Positions 7,463 to 16,416 of a stretch of 64,000 nucleotides of DNA are shown here, one piece after another. Below the pieces are notes generated by a model, which did no database searches, was not told where the DNA came from, and was given only the letters and a program-made list of their open reading frames with translations. Every line of letters begins with the position of its first letter. Within the stretch, counting starts at the first letter, position 1. The stretch covers positions 22,398 through 86,397 of the forward strand of contig JBJXFF010000086.1 in the NCBI GenBank assembly GCA_046153945.1, in the 5' to 3' direction. Position numbers and translations under genes: made by a program. The DNA is from SXOA01 sp046153945 (lineage in GTDB: Bacteria; Planctomycetota; Planctomycetia; Pirellulales; Pirellulaceae).

Positions 7463-8242
7463 CTACGCCACCGTCGCGGTGGTGCCTCCGAGGTTGCTGA
7501 CGATCCAGACCAACGTGTCGGTATCGGTGTAGACGCACTCGACGAGGGCGTGGCTGCCGATCTTTTGGTTGGCTGTGGAAAACGCCACGGACGATGCCGC
7601 GGCGCTATTCTTGTGGACGATGTCGCTGCTGCCGGTGATGGTCAGGTCAGCGTTGGCCGTCTGGAAAAACCGGAAGGCCAGGCCGTTCTGCTTGGTCGGC
7701 AAAGTGAAGGAAACCGCCGCCGTTGCCAGGAAGAGCAGGCCGTTGTCCGCCGCGGTGACGACGTAGTTCGCCGATTTGCGGTAGACGCCTCGCGGGTGCA
7801 TGAGCACTCCAAGACTGGCGGAGAGGTCACGGTCGAACACGAATCGGCCGGCAAGCTGCTGCCTAGCCCGCGGATCGAGTCCGACGAGCTCTCCTTGTTT
7901 AAGGAAGCCGTGGACGAGCATCTGCGTGAAGCGGTCGGTGGCAGTTCCGCCGACGAGCATGTCCTGGTATTTCTCCAGGATTCCCATCGCGATCTGCCGC
8001 CCATCATTGGCGTCCGGGTCGTAGATCAAAGCCTTGCCACTGGAATCCGAGAGGGCCAGCACGTTGCCGCCGCGAAGCGTCGTGGTCGGCGTGTTACCGC
8101 TATCGACCGTGGCGGAATCGATGGCGATCTTCTTGGTGGCGATAAGGTCCTGGCCGGCGCGGCCCGCCCACCAAACCTGCGATTCGCCCGCATCATGCTG
8201 CGTTCCGACTCCGGGAACATTGCCACTGGTGAATTCAGACAT
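7463..8242 (-). CDS. Phage head decoration protein D-like
   Basis: 259 aa from ATG at 8242, with AAGGAG 9 nt upstream; the frame extends to 8350, but that part is simple repeat. Residues 35-90 carry VDSGNTPTTTLRGGNVLAL, ALIYDPDANDGRQIAMGIL and a glycine turn, which is the layout of lambda gpD-type head decoration proteins (HDPD). The C-terminal ~110 residues are a separate beta-rich domain (from about YRKSANYVVTAADNGLLFLA) that I recognise from phage virion proteins as a carbohydrate- or trimer-type module; that part is inference. It would stabilise the capsid. Confidence 0.65.
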   Translation of the reverse strand: MSEFTSGNVPGVGTQHDAGESQVWWAGRAGQDLIATKKIAIDSATVDSGNTPTTTLRGGNVLALSDSSGKALIYDPDANDGRQIAMGILEKYQDMLVGGTATDRFTQMLVHGFLKQGELVGLDPRARQQLAGRFVFDRDLSASLGVLMHPRGVYRKSANYVVTAADNGLLFLATAAVSFTLPTKQNGLAFRFFQTANADLTITGSSDIVHKNSAAASSVAFSTANQKIGSHALVECVYTDTDTLVWIVSNLGGTTATVA

Positions 8243-8334
8243 AGGTAACTCCTTGTGAAAAAGAAAGGAAAGTAGTGAGTAGTGAGTAGTAGGAGGTAAG
8301 AGGTTAGAGCAGATTCTTTTCCAACCTCTCTGCT

Positions 8335-8829
8335 CTATTGCCTCCCCCACGCGCTTCGCGAGATCTGCTCGCTGGCAATCCGCTCGGCCTGGTCGTCGGT
8401 CATCTGATTTGCGTCGCCGGTGAAGAAGGCTTCCCCGGCTGGATGCTCGGGCTGGGCGAGGGAGTTAGCATCGAGTTGCAATTGCGGCGGGATGGCCTCC
8501 TCAAGCAGCGCCAGAACATCGTTCGCCCGGATGAGCGGCTGGGGATCGCTGGCCATCGCGGGGATTTCCCCATCGAGCAGGGCCGTCAGCCGATCCCGCA
8601 TGCCACGGGAAAGGCTGCTGGACTTGCCGATCCGCTCCCGCAGCCGCTGTCTTTCGGCGGCCACCTGGGGGTCAATTTCACGGTCTGGGGAAGGAATGGG
8701 CTCCGCGGAATTCTCGGCAGCGGGTTCACCGGCGTTTTCCGTCAGGGGGACGTCCGTCGCCGCTTCCGCCGGCAGCGGAGGCTGGTCCGGGCGGGCCTCG
8801 ATGGGGGTTGGTTCAAGCATGCTAGTCAT
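8335..8829 (-). CDS. Acidic scaffold-like protein at head of phage block
   Basis: 164 aa from ATG at 8829, with AGGAG 9 nt upstream. Low-complexity Pro/Glu/Ala N-terminus (residues 1-55), then a charged helix DPQVAAERQRLRERIGKSS and a second helical segment ending DDQAERIASEQISRSAWGRQ. No Cys. Its place directly before decoration and capsid genes is where phages keep the scaffold or protease-scaffold, and the length and charge fit a free scaffold. No protease motif is visible. I do not recognise the family, so the role is by context only. Confidence 0.6.
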   Translation of the reverse strand: MTSMLEPTPIEARPDQPPLPAEAATDVPLTENAGEPAAENSAEPIPSPDREIDPQVAAERQRLRERIGKSSSLSRGMRDRLTALLDGEIPAMASDPQPLIRANDVLALLEEAIPPQLQLDANSLAQPEHPAGEAFFTGDANQMTDDQAERIASEQISRSAWGRQ

Positions 8830-9156
8830 GTTCTGTGCTCCTAAAAATAGAAATGTGCGTGACGTATTCGCGTCGTCATCGTGTGTAACTATTTACGAAA
8901 TAGAGTGTCACCGTCAATGAGTACATCACAAGAATTATCAAAATAGTTACAAGCGAGTGTGTCACAACGGGTTAGGAAAACAGGAATTGACGCAAGTCCA
9001 ATAGTGAACGGATGATTATTTATCGCTCTTTGGCACTCTCGGGATGCTTTCAGGCTTTTCACGCCGATTTCCAGGGCTGACTGCCGGCCCCGGTGTATTG
9101 CCCGTTTTTCCCGCTAGAATGTGCGTACTTCCCCATTTTTCCCGCGAGATTTCACC
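8830..9156. other. Gene-free divergent spacer, AT-richer than surroundings
   Basis: About 330 bp between the phage block (minus) and the carboxypeptidase gene (plus). It is visibly richer in A/T than its surroundings (8870-9000) and should hold both promoters. I see no RNA gene, repeat arms or attachment site in it. Confidence 0.5.
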
Positions 9157-10746
9157 ATGCGATTTTCTTCCCTTCCGGTCCGCATCGCCTTTGGATGTGC
9201 TGCCTGGCTGCTGACTGCTTCGTGTCTACCGCTCTGGGCCGAGGAGAAGCCGGAGGCGAAGCGAGATGTTTTGGCCGCGAAGATTCACGAGTTGACGCAC
9301 GCCCCGCACTATCGGCATGCCCACTGGGGGATGCTGTTTTTCGATCTCAACTCGGGGGAAGTGATCTATCAGGAGAATGCCGACAAGCTATTCGCGCCGG
9401 CTTCGACGACCAAGTGCTTCACCGTGGCGACAGCCCTCGATGGGCTCGGTGCCGATTACCGTTTCCACACGCCCGTTTACCGCCGTGGCGACGTGACGGA
9501 CACTGGAGAGCTGAAGGGTGATCTCATCCTGGTGGCGAGCGGCGATCTGACGATGGGGGGGCGGACGACGGAGAAAGGGGAGATTGCTTTCACGAACTCC
9601 GATCACACCTACGCCACCTTTAGCGAGGATGCCTCGCTCACGTCACCCGATCCGCTCGCCGGCCTGAACGAAATTGCCCGCCAGATCGCGGCCTCGGGAA
9701 TCAAGAAAGTGAGTGGCGACTTGCTGGTGGACGACCGGCTCTTCGAGCACGCCGAAGGAAGCGGCAGCGGGCCCGGGAACATCACTCCGATTATCGTCAA
9801 CGACAACGTCCTGGACTTCCTGATTGAACCGACCGAGGCGGGCCAGCCGGCGAAGGTCACGGTCCGACCGCCGACGAAGCTCTACGACATAAAGCTCGAC
9901 ATGCAAACCGTGGAAAAAGGAAGCAAGGTCGAGACGTGGATTCGCGTCGATGGAAACAAGCTCACGTTCAGTGGCAAGATACCTGCCAGCCGCGCTCCGC
10001 TGGTGCGGATTTACGAAGTTCCCGATCCCGCCGGCTGGGCTCGTTCACTCCTCATCGAGGCGCTGCAGCGCGCCGGGGTCGAAGTCTCCGCCCCCATTTC
10101 CATCCGTCATCCGGAAATAAAATTGCCGGCCAAGGAGGAGATTGAGAAACTAACCCGCGTTGCCGAACTTGAATCACCTCCATTCTCCGAAAACGCTCGA
10201 CTCATATTGAAGGTCAGCCACAATCTGCACGCCAGCACGCTGCCGCTCCTCGTTGCGGCACACCAAGGCAAGCGAACACTGGCCGACGGCCTGCGGCTGG
10301 AGCACGCTTTCCTGAAAAAAGCGGGCGTGGAAGCAGACGCCATTTCCTTTGGCGGCGGAGCGGGTGGCGCGCGGGGAGACTACGTTACGCCGAAGGCAAC
10401 TGTCGAACTGCTCGTGGCCATGACGGCCCGCAAGGATTTCGCGCTCTACGAGCGGGCCATGCCGTCTCTTGGCGTCGATGGGACTTTAGCTAAAAGCATC
10501 AGCCAGGAAAGTCCCGCGCGGGACAAGGTCCACGCCAAAACGGGGACCCTCCTCTGGGATGACCTGCTGCAAGGGAACTCGCTACTTACCAGCAAAGCCC
10601 TCGCCGGTTATATGACCACCGCCAAAGGGCGGAAACTCGCCTTTGCCGCCTTCGTCAACGGCGTTCATCTTCGCGATGGAGTCGATACGAAGAAGGTTGG
10701 GGGAGACTTGGGGAAGCTGGCGGAGATCGTGTACCTGGAACGTTGA
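9157..10746 (+). CDS. dacB: D-alanyl-D-alanine carboxypeptidase/endopeptidase, PBP4 type
   Basis: 529 aa from ATG at 9157; a GTG 36 nt upstream is possible, but the signal peptide starts cleanly here. Signal peptide residues 1-28 (AFGCAAWLLTASCLPLWA). The three serine-penicillin-binding motifs are present: S83-T-T-K86 in APASTTKCF, the SxN motif SHN near residue 353, and KTG in VHAKTGTL near residue 462. The ~200-residue insertion between the first two motifs is typical of class C PBP4/S13 peptidases. It would trim peptidoglycan stem peptides in the periplasm. That fits a planctomycete with a thin peptidoglycan. Length is normal for the family. Confidence 0.9.
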   Translation: MRFSSLPVRIAFGCAAWLLTASCLPLWAEEKPEAKRDVLAAKIHELTHAPHYRHAHWGMLFFDLNSGEVIYQENADKLFAPASTTKCFTVATALDGLGADYRFHTPVYRRGDVTDTGELKGDLILVASGDLTMGGRTTEKGEIAFTNSDHTYATFSEDASLTSPDPLAGLNEIARQIAASGIKKVSGDLLVDDRLFEHAEGSGSGPGNITPIIVNDNVLDFLIEPTEAGQPAKVTVRPPTKLYDIKLDMQTVEKGSKVETWIRVDGNKLTFSGKIPASRAPLVRIYEVPDPAGWARSLLIEALQRAGVEVSAPISIRHPEIKLPAKEEIEKLTRVAELESPPFSENARLILKVSHNLHASTLPLLVAAHQGKRTLADGLRLEHAFLKKAGVEADAISFGGGAGGARGDYVTPKATVELLVAMTARKDFALYERAMPSLGVDGTLAKSISQESPARDKVHAKTGTLLWDDLLQGNSLLTSKALAGYMTTAKGRKLAFAAFVNGVHLRDGVDTKKVGGDLGKLAEIVYLER

Positions 10747-10930
10747 CTCGTAATTTTCCGGTCACTGGCCGACTCCAGGGGTGTGAGTCCACGCTCGAAA
10801 AACGAGGGTTGGGCTGATTTCAGGTTGCAAAAGCTACCAGCCGGCATTTCCCCGCGTTACACTAGAGAACGTCATCAGGGGTTTGCTCAATTCAAGGCAC
10901 CGGCAGGGTGCAAACGGCTGGAGAGTCGCC

Positions 10931-12643
10931 ATGACTACTGTTTCTTGTCCGAAATGCAACGATCAGGTGAGTGTGCCGTCGAGTGCGCCGCGGAGCGCCC
11001 GGGTTCGCTGCCCGCTGTGCCAGGAAGAATACGATCTGGCCGACGCCCTCGCCCAGTTGCCGCCGGCGCTCATCATCGTTAGCGCCGCCGTTACCGATGA
11101 GCCCGTTCTCGCGGCTGTCGGCGGGATGGACGCGGCCACGGGCTCACACATTGGCTCGGAAATGGATCACGGTTTTGACAGCCATCTGGAAGGACACTCC
11201 AGTAAGGAGTATTCCACGGGCGTGCTTGACGCGGCACCGTCGCGAGAAGACATGGTTTCCGCCCCTACCCCTTCCTTCCGCGCTGCTCCGCGGCCGAAGC
11301 GGAAAGAGAAGAGCATGGTGGGGGAGCTGGTGAAAATTGTGCTGGGGGGCGTGGTTGGGATTGGACTGGCGATTGTCATTTTGTGGTGGGGGCCGGGTGT
11401 GGACCTGGGTCTGGCACCGACGATCGCCAAAGTGAGCTGGATGAAGTGGGTGCTGCCGCCAAAGTTCCGTGACGCCGAAGTGAACAAGGAAGTGAATCCC
11501 GAGGAGCCGCAGCCGCTGAATAATGACAAGGGCAATGGCGGGGGAAAGGAATCCAAGCCGAGCAAGCCCGGCAAGCTGGGGGATGATCCGCGGTTCAGCG
11601 AGGCGCTTAAGAACAGCGGAACGCCCAAGGCCAGCGGCACCTTTGCCAAGAACGAGAAGGCCAAGAGGAAGACCGAAGAGAAAGATCCCCTCGACACCTC
11701 CGACCCCTTCGCGCCCGAACCGAAGAGTGGGGATGGTGAACTGAAGATTGAAGGCCCGCTTTCGATCGAACCCAAAGAAACCAAGAAGACGCCGGAGCCC
11801 GCCAAGAACAAGCCGGCAACCACTGAGGAGCCAAGCACAGAAGATCCTTTCAAGTTGCCTGAAGAGAAGCCGGCGAAGCCGACTAAACCGGTTGAGCCGA
11901 AAGATGAGACGCCGGCGGAAGTACCGACTGAGAAGCCGAAGGAAGAAAAACCTGCCGAGAAACCCAAGGAGGAACCTGCCGACGAGAAGCCGGGAGAAGA
12001 GAAGCCCACCACCGAAAAGCCCAAGGAAGAGAAGCCCGAGGAAAAACCTGCGGAGCCGACGGAGACGCCGGCCAAGGAACCCCCTGCCGCGGCTGCGAAT
12101 CTGACCGAAGGGATCGATGCCGCCAATGCCGCGGCGAAGGCTTTCGATGCCACCGATGCGGGGGACAAGGAAGCTCGCAAGACGGCGATTGTCGCGCTGT
12201 ACAACGCGTATTCCGGCCTGGGCCGCGCGGTGGAGCAGGTCAATCTCGAAGATGCCGACAATGCGGAAAAACTCCCCGCCCTGAAACAGTCATTGACTCA
12301 AGCCGCCAATGAGCCCCAGAAGCTCAACTCGATCGGCATTCTCGCGGGCAAAAAACTCGATGCGGCAGAAGGGGACCTGGGAATACTGCTCGCCGGCACG
12401 GTGAAGGATCTCAAAGCGGCGGGGGGCCATTTTGAAACGACGCTGGAACTCGCCCGCGACAAGCGGCTCGTCATCGTGATTTCCGCCAAGAATCCGCAAG
12501 ACAGTTATAAGATTGACGACCAGGTGCTGATCCTTGGCTCGATCGTCCGCGTGCCCAAAGAGAATCTGCCCAATTACAAGGGGGATGCCGAGGTCGTCGT
12601 GAAGAGCGGCCATGCGATGGTGTTGCCGGCCCCGAAGCCGTAG
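10931..12643 (+). CDS. Zinc-ribbon, single-TM, Lys/Pro/Glu-rich protein
   Basis: 570 aa from ATG at 10931, with GGAGAG before it. The N-terminus has a two-knuckle zinc ribbon (SCPKCND at residues 5-11 and RCPLCQE about 20 residues later). A membrane segment IVLGGVVGIGLAIVILWWGP follows near residue 140. Then about 200 residues of Lys/Pro/Glu-rich low complexity, built from EKPKEEKP-type repeats, and a globular C-terminal ~180 residues beginning about NLTEGIDAANAAA. Such zinc-ribbon-plus-TM proteins are frequent in planctomycetes. No catalytic motif is visible. The repeat stretch spans roughly 11880-12080. Confidence 0.72.
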   Translation: MTTVSCPKCNDQVSVPSSAPRSARVRCPLCQEEYDLADALAQLPPALIIVSAAVTDEPVLAAVGGMDAATGSHIGSEMDHGFDSHLEGHSSKEYSTGVLDAAPSREDMVSAPTPSFRAAPRPKRKEKSMVGELVKIVLGGVVGIGLAIVILWWGPGVDLGLAPTIAKVSWMKWVLPPKFRDAEVNKEVNPEEPQPLNNDKGNGGGKESKPSKPGKLGDDPRFSEALKNSGTPKASGTFAKNEKAKRKTEEKDPLDTSDPFAPEPKSGDGELKIEGPLSIEPKETKKTPEPAKNKPATTEEPSTEDPFKLPEEKPAKPTKPVEPKDETPAEVPTEKPKEEKPAEKPKEEPADEKPGEEKPTTEKPKEEKPEEKPAEPTETPAKEPPAAAANLTEGIDAANAAAKAFDATDAGDKEARKTAIVALYNAYSGLGRAVEQVNLEDADNAEKLPALKQSLTQAANEPQKLNSIGILAGKKLDAAEGDLGILLAGTVKDLKAAGGHFETTLELARDKRLVIVISAKNPQDSYKIDDQVLILGSIVRVPKENLPNYKGDAEVVVKSGHAMVLPAPKP

Positions 12644-12650
12644 TTTTTCA

Positions 12651-12681
12651 CGCGTGCATTTCGCTACCGCTCATGCACCCT
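12651..12681 (+). repeat. GTGCATTTCGC/TCATGCACCC dispersed repeat overlapping a start codon
   Basis: CGCGTGCATTTCGC followed by GCTCATGCACCC. The same two blocks form the right arm of the inverted repeat at 32787-32902. The ATG inside TCATGCACCC is the predicted start of the DUF1501 gene at 12673. Confidence 0.65.
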
Positions 12682-14118
12682 TCAACTCCACTACTGAAAC
12701 GCTGCAGCGGACCCCTGGATCGCCGAACGTGGCTCAGAATCGGCGGCCTGAATTTTGGGGCGCTGGCAGTCGGCTTGCAGCCCTCGCTCGCGGGCGTGCT
12801 TACCGCAGCGGAGCAGCAAGCGCAGGTCGATAAGGACTTCTCGGTCATCCTCTTTTGGGCCAATGGCGGGCCGAGCCACATCGACCTCTTCGATCTCAAG
12901 CCGGCGGCCCCGGTGGAATATCGCGGGCCGTTCAAGCCGATACGCACGGCGGTTCCCGGAATCGAGATCACCGAGTTGTTGCCGCGGCTGGCGGGAATAG
13001 CGGACAAGTTCACGCTGATTCGCAGTCTGCATCACGAACGGAACGAACATTCGGGCGGGACACATCGCTTCCTTTCCGGGTATCCGTCCAAAGCCGCGAA
13101 TCTGAATCATGGTGAATATCCGGAACTGGGCTCCGTGGTGGCTCGTTCGCTCGATGATCGCGCCGGAGCAGCCGCTCGTCAGCGCGAAATTCCGCTGCTC
13201 GTCGCCAACACGGCTTTCTACGGCGGCGGGCCGGCGTATCTTGGTCCGGCCTACACGCCCTATATGCCGGCTCCGAATCCAATCACCGCGTCGGGGGAAA
13301 ACGAATACGACCCGGTGCCGATTTACAACAGCGGTGGCGGGCAGGACGACCTGGCGATTTCGTCCGCGGGTATCCTCAGCCTCACCCGGCGAATGCAGCT
13401 TCTGCAAAATCTCGATGCCTTCCCGCGGCAGCTCGACCGGAGCGGCACGATGGCGGCGCTCGACCGCTTCCAGCAACACGCGGTCGGCATGCTCTCCAGC
13501 CCCCGCGCCCGCGAAGCATTCGATCTAAGCCGCGAAAGCGAGCGGACCCGCGACCGCTATGGCCGCACGCATTTCGGCAAGAGCCTGCTTACCTGCCGCC
13601 GCTTGATTGAAGCTGGCGTGCGGTTCGTGCAGTGTCAGGCGGAGTTCCGCCTCCGTCCGGAAACCGGCGTCACCAGCAACTGGGACGACCATTCGGTCAA
13701 TTCACACATCTTCAAATCCTTCGAAGAGAAACTTCCGTCCTTCGACGAATCCGTCTCGGCTCTGATTGAGGATCTGTCGCTCCGCGGCCTCGACCGGCAA
13801 GTGTTATTCATCTTCTGCGGCGAATTCGGCCGCACACCGAAGATCATGTACAACTCTCCCGAGAAACGTCCGGGGCGGGACCACTGGAACAAAGCGATGA
13901 GCGTGCTGCTCGCCGGCGGCGGATTGAAAATGGGGCAGGTCATCGGCCAGACCAGTGCCAAAGCCGAGGAGCCCGTCAAGCGGGTGATGGACAGCAATTG
14001 CCTGCTCGCCACCATCTATCGCCGCTTCGGCATCGACACGTCTCGCACCTACTCGGACAACTCGGGCCGGCCCATCGCCATCCTGCCCAGTGGGGCGCCG
14101 ATTCGGGAATTGTTCTAG
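12673..14118 (+). CDS. DUF1501 protein 1, sulfatase-like fold
   Basis: 481 aa. Tat-like N-terminus with twin Arg (R17-R18 in LDRRTWLRIGG) and a hydrophobic stretch to residue ~36. Core motifs are shared with the other DUF1501 proteins here: FWANGGPSHIDLFDLKP near residue 58 (metal-site-like N/H), AREAFDLSRE, RDRYGRTHFGKSLL, SNWDDHSVNSH, CGEFGRTPKI and GRDHWNKAMSVLLAGGG. DUF1501 proteins share a fold with alkaline phosphatases and sulfatases, and in planctomycetes usually pair with DUF1549/DUF1553 proteins; no partner lies nearby. Exported by inference. The start codon lies inside a dispersed repeat, so a downstream start is possible. Confidence 0.88.
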   Translation: MHPSTPLLKRCSGPLDRRTWLRIGGLNFGALAVGLQPSLAGVLTAAEQQAQVDKDFSVILFWANGGPSHIDLFDLKPAAPVEYRGPFKPIRTAVPGIEITELLPRLAGIADKFTLIRSLHHERNEHSGGTHRFLSGYPSKAANLNHGEYPELGSVVARSLDDRAGAAARQREIPLLVANTAFYGGGPAYLGPAYTPYMPAPNPITASGENEYDPVPIYNSGGGQDDLAISSAGILSLTRRMQLLQNLDAFPRQLDRSGTMAALDRFQQHAVGMLSSPRAREAFDLSRESERTRDRYGRTHFGKSLLTCRRLIEAGVRFVQCQAEFRLRPETGVTSNWDDHSVNSHIFKSFEEKLPSFDESVSALIEDLSLRGLDRQVLFIFCGEFGRTPKIMYNSPEKRPGRDHWNKAMSVLLAGGGLKMGQVIGQTSAKAEEPVKRVMDSNCLLATIYRRFGIDTSRTYSDNSGRPIAILPSGAPIRELF

Positions 14119-14157
14119 CCGACCCATTCTCCACAGGTCGCTCAGTCCCGCCGACGA

Positions 14158-14484
14158 TCAGTGATGAGGGGGCATGGTCGGGGTATCGACCATCATCCAG
14201 GGACGAAAGACGGACTTTTGATAGGCATCCGCGGCAGCCCGATGGTGAAAGACCGCAAGGAACTTGTCGTCCAGCCGATCATCATCCCGATTATCCGAGG
14301 CAACATCGATCGCCGCCTCGACCTCAAGGGGAGTTATGTTGCGATAGATGGCGATGTAGTCCGCGAAGCGTTGAGCTTCGTGCTTATGAAAAACCGCCCA
14401 ACCCTTCAAGTATTCGATTCTCGCAACGAGCAGCCCCAAGGCCGCAGCCAAGGTAACCAGCAGTACTCGCAGCCTATTGCTCAT
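14158..14484 (-). CDS. Small membrane-anchored hypothetical protein
   Basis: 108 aa from ATG at 14484; the frame extends to 14535 without a better start. Residues 4-22 form one membrane segment (LRVLLVTLAAALGLLVARI), followed by a soluble helical part with HKHEAQRFADYIAIYRN and a His-rich C-terminus. The complementary plus-strand frame is also open, but lacks any membrane or signal structure. The Shine-Dalgarno sequence is weak. No family recognised. Confidence 0.5.
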   Translation of the reverse strand: MSNRLRVLLVTLAAALGLLVARIEYLKGWAVFHKHEAQRFADYIAIYRNITPLEVEAAIDVASDNRDDDRLDDKFLAVFHHRAAADAYQKSVFRPWMMVDTPTMPPHH

Positions 14485-14557
14485 AGGGCACGAGTTTATC
14501 AGGGGGAAATGTTGTGTCAAGAATAATTTTTGCAAAGTCTAACAATTTTTTCTGAGA

Positions 14558-14785
14558 TCAGAATTCCAGCGGCTGACGCTTCTCTACATAAGCTTCTGTT
14601 CCTCGGTCCAGCAGGGCGAAATACCGGCAGTGGGCCTGAAATCGGCCGGTGAACTCCTCGCTCTGCCAGGGAAGACTTTTGCGGCTGCGCCACACCACGT
14701 AATAGATTGGACAGATTGATGAAGCTGACTCATTAGTTGCTGCAAGTCGTGGATGCATCAATGGTTGTGGCAGAGTCTGAAGCAT
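14558..14785 (-). CDS. Small hypothetical protein
   Basis: 75 aa with a very good ribosome site (AGGAG, 7 nt before ATG at 14785). Trp/Arg/Phe-rich (YYVVWRSRKSLPWQSEEF). No signal, TM segment or motif. It lies 73 bp upstream of the membrane protein at 14158-14484 on the same strand, so the two may be cotranscribed. Family unknown. Confidence 0.5.
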   Translation of the reverse strand: MLQTLPQPLMHPRLAATNESASSICPIYYVVWRSRKSLPWQSEEFTGRFQAHCRYFALLDRGTEAYVEKRQPLEF

Positions 14786-14954
14786 GGTGTTTCTCCTGGA
14801 AAAGGTCCGACTGGGTCATCCTCTCCAGGCGAAATCGGGGTCGATTTGTTACAGTGAGTTTTTGAAATCCCCCTCGATACGGCCTGAACCTGCCGCTGTG
14901 ACGCCCTCGTAGCCACACGCGGCCTCGCGTGTCGGCTCTCTTCTTAAAGAACTC

Positions 14955-16319
14955 ATGTCCCTCCTCATCCGCCACGCTACCGTCGTCCTCCCCACCGGCA
15001 GCCAACGGATGTCGGTGCTTGTGGAGGGGTCAAAAATCGCCGCCCTCGATGCCGCCATCCACACCCAGGCCGACGAGGTGGTCGATGCTGCCGGCCTGCA
15101 TCTCATCCCCGGTGTAATTGACGACCAGGTTCATTTCCGCGAGCCCGGCCTGACCCACAAAGAGGACCTGCACACCGCCAGTCGGGCGTGCGCCAAGGGT
15201 GGCGTCACCACCTTCCTGGAAATGCCCAACACCAAGCCGGCCGCCATCACGCAGGACCGGCTGAACGAGAAGCTCGCCTTGGCCGCTGAAAAGTCTCTGG
15301 TCAACTACGGCTTTTACATCGGGGCCACCACGAGCAATACCGATGAGCTTAAGAAAATCACTCGCACCCCCGGCATCAAAATCTTCATCGGCTCCAGCAC
15401 GGGCGATTTGCTCGTCGATGAGCAGTCGGCACTGGAGCGGATCTTCGCGGAGACGACGCTCCCCATCTGCGCCCACTGTGAGGATGAATCAACAATCCGG
15501 CAGAACACAGCTCGCCTCCTCGCGGCGAGCGGGGGGCGTGAGCCCCCTGATACTAAGGCTCTGACTCTGGCCGATCACTCCCGCATCCGCGACCATGCCG
15601 CAGCCGTCATCGCCACGCGGCGGGCGATGGACCTCGCCTTTCGCCATAACCACCGTTTCCATGTCTTGCACGTTTCCACCGCGGACGAATGTGAACTGCT
15701 CGTCGACCATCGCAACCTCATCACGGCCGAGGCCTGTCCGCATCATCTTTTCTTCAACACTGACGACTATGCCCGGCTCGGCACTCTCGTCCAGATGAAC
15801 CCCTCCCTCAAAACAGCCGCCGACAGCCGCCGCCTCTGGCAGGCCCTCCTCGAAGGGCGCATTCAAGTCATCGCCACCGACCATGCCCCACACACACTGG
15901 AAGAAAAACAGCAGCCCTACCCCAAATCCCCCTCCGGCCTCCCCGCAGTGGAGAACTCCCTGGCACTAATCTTGAATCAGGTCTCCCTCGGCCTTTGCAC
16001 GATCGAGCAAGTCGTTCACTGGATGTGCGACGCCCCCGCCCGCGTCTGGGACATCGTGAACAAAGGGCGCATCACCCCCGGCTACGACGCCGACCTCGTC
16101 CTCGTCGATTTGAACAAATCAGCGACCATCCTCAATGAGAATCAGGAAACCAAATCTCGCTGGTCCCCCTGGCACGGCACCACGCTCACCGGTTGGCCGG
16201 TACGAACCTGGGTAATGGGGCAGGAGGTGTTTCGTGATGGCAAGATTGACGATGCGGTTCGCGGCCAGGAGGCAACCTACGATCACGCCCGGGGAGGATA
16301 TTGGCGAACCCGGGGATAG
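14955..16319 (+). CDS. pyrC: Dihydroorotase (type with DDQVHFREPG metal motif)
   Basis: 454 aa. Cyclises carbamoyl-aspartate to dihydroorotate in pyrimidine synthesis; cytosolic. Amidohydrolase motifs in order: IDDQVHFREPGLTHKED (residues 55-71), FLEMPNT, GIKIFIGSSTGDLLVD with the carbamylated-Lys position, ICAHCEDE, RFHVLHVSTADE and ATDHAPHTLEEK. The canonical first His of HxH is Gln (Q58), as I recall from the Bacteroidetes-type subfamily, so not a lesion by itself. Residues about 190-200 (AASGGREPPDTKA) are encoded by an in-frame dispersed repeat (15524-15556). Upstream ribosome site is weak (AAAGAA). Confidence 0.88.
   Translation: MSLLIRHATVVLPTGSQRMSVLVEGSKIAALDAAIHTQADEVVDAAGLHLIPGVIDDQVHFREPGLTHKEDLHTASRACAKGGVTTFLEMPNTKPAAITQDRLNEKLALAAEKSLVNYGFYIGATTSNTDELKKITRTPGIKIFIGSSTGDLLVDEQSALERIFAETTLPICAHCEDESTIRQNTARLLAASGGREPPDTKALTLADHSRIRDHAAAVIATRRAMDLAFRHNHRFHVLHVSTADECELLVDHRNLITAEACPHHLFFNTDDYARLGTLVQMNPSLKTAADSRRLWQALLEGRIQVIATDHAPHTLEEKQQPYPKSPSGLPAVENSLALILNQVSLGLCTIEQVVHWMCDAPARVWDIVNKGRITPGYDADLVLVDLNKSATILNENQETKSRWSPWHGTTLTGWPVRTWVMGQEVFRDGKIDDAVRGQEATYDHARGGYWRTRG
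15524..15556 (+). repeat. GGCGAGCGGGGGGCGTxAGCCCCCTGATA repeat inside pyrC
   Basis: Core hairpin GGGGGC-GTGA-GCCCCC with flanking GGCGAGC and TGATACTAA. It lies wholly within the dihydroorotase coding sequence, in frame. Relatives occur at 46814-46846, 48007-48040 and 48301-48333. Confidence 0.8.
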
Positions 16320-16416
16320 GATTTAGGTTTGCCGCGGGGTCGACAAACTGAGTATCGCTGAGAACCGGATTCAACTACACTACCGGAAGTCATTGGCGAC
16401 TACAAAAGGAAGTTCG

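Noticed and set aside
3523..8829. Complete prophage
   Set aside because: No integrase, terminase, tail, lysis or attachment repeat; host-type repeats lie in each spacer.
8830..9156. tRNA or small RNA gene in the spacer
   Set aside because: No cloverleaf or conserved T-arm could be found; only AT-rich spacer.
14161..14526. Plus-strand 121-residue frame
   Set aside because: Complement of the small membrane protein; no TM or signal in this frame and no ribosome site.
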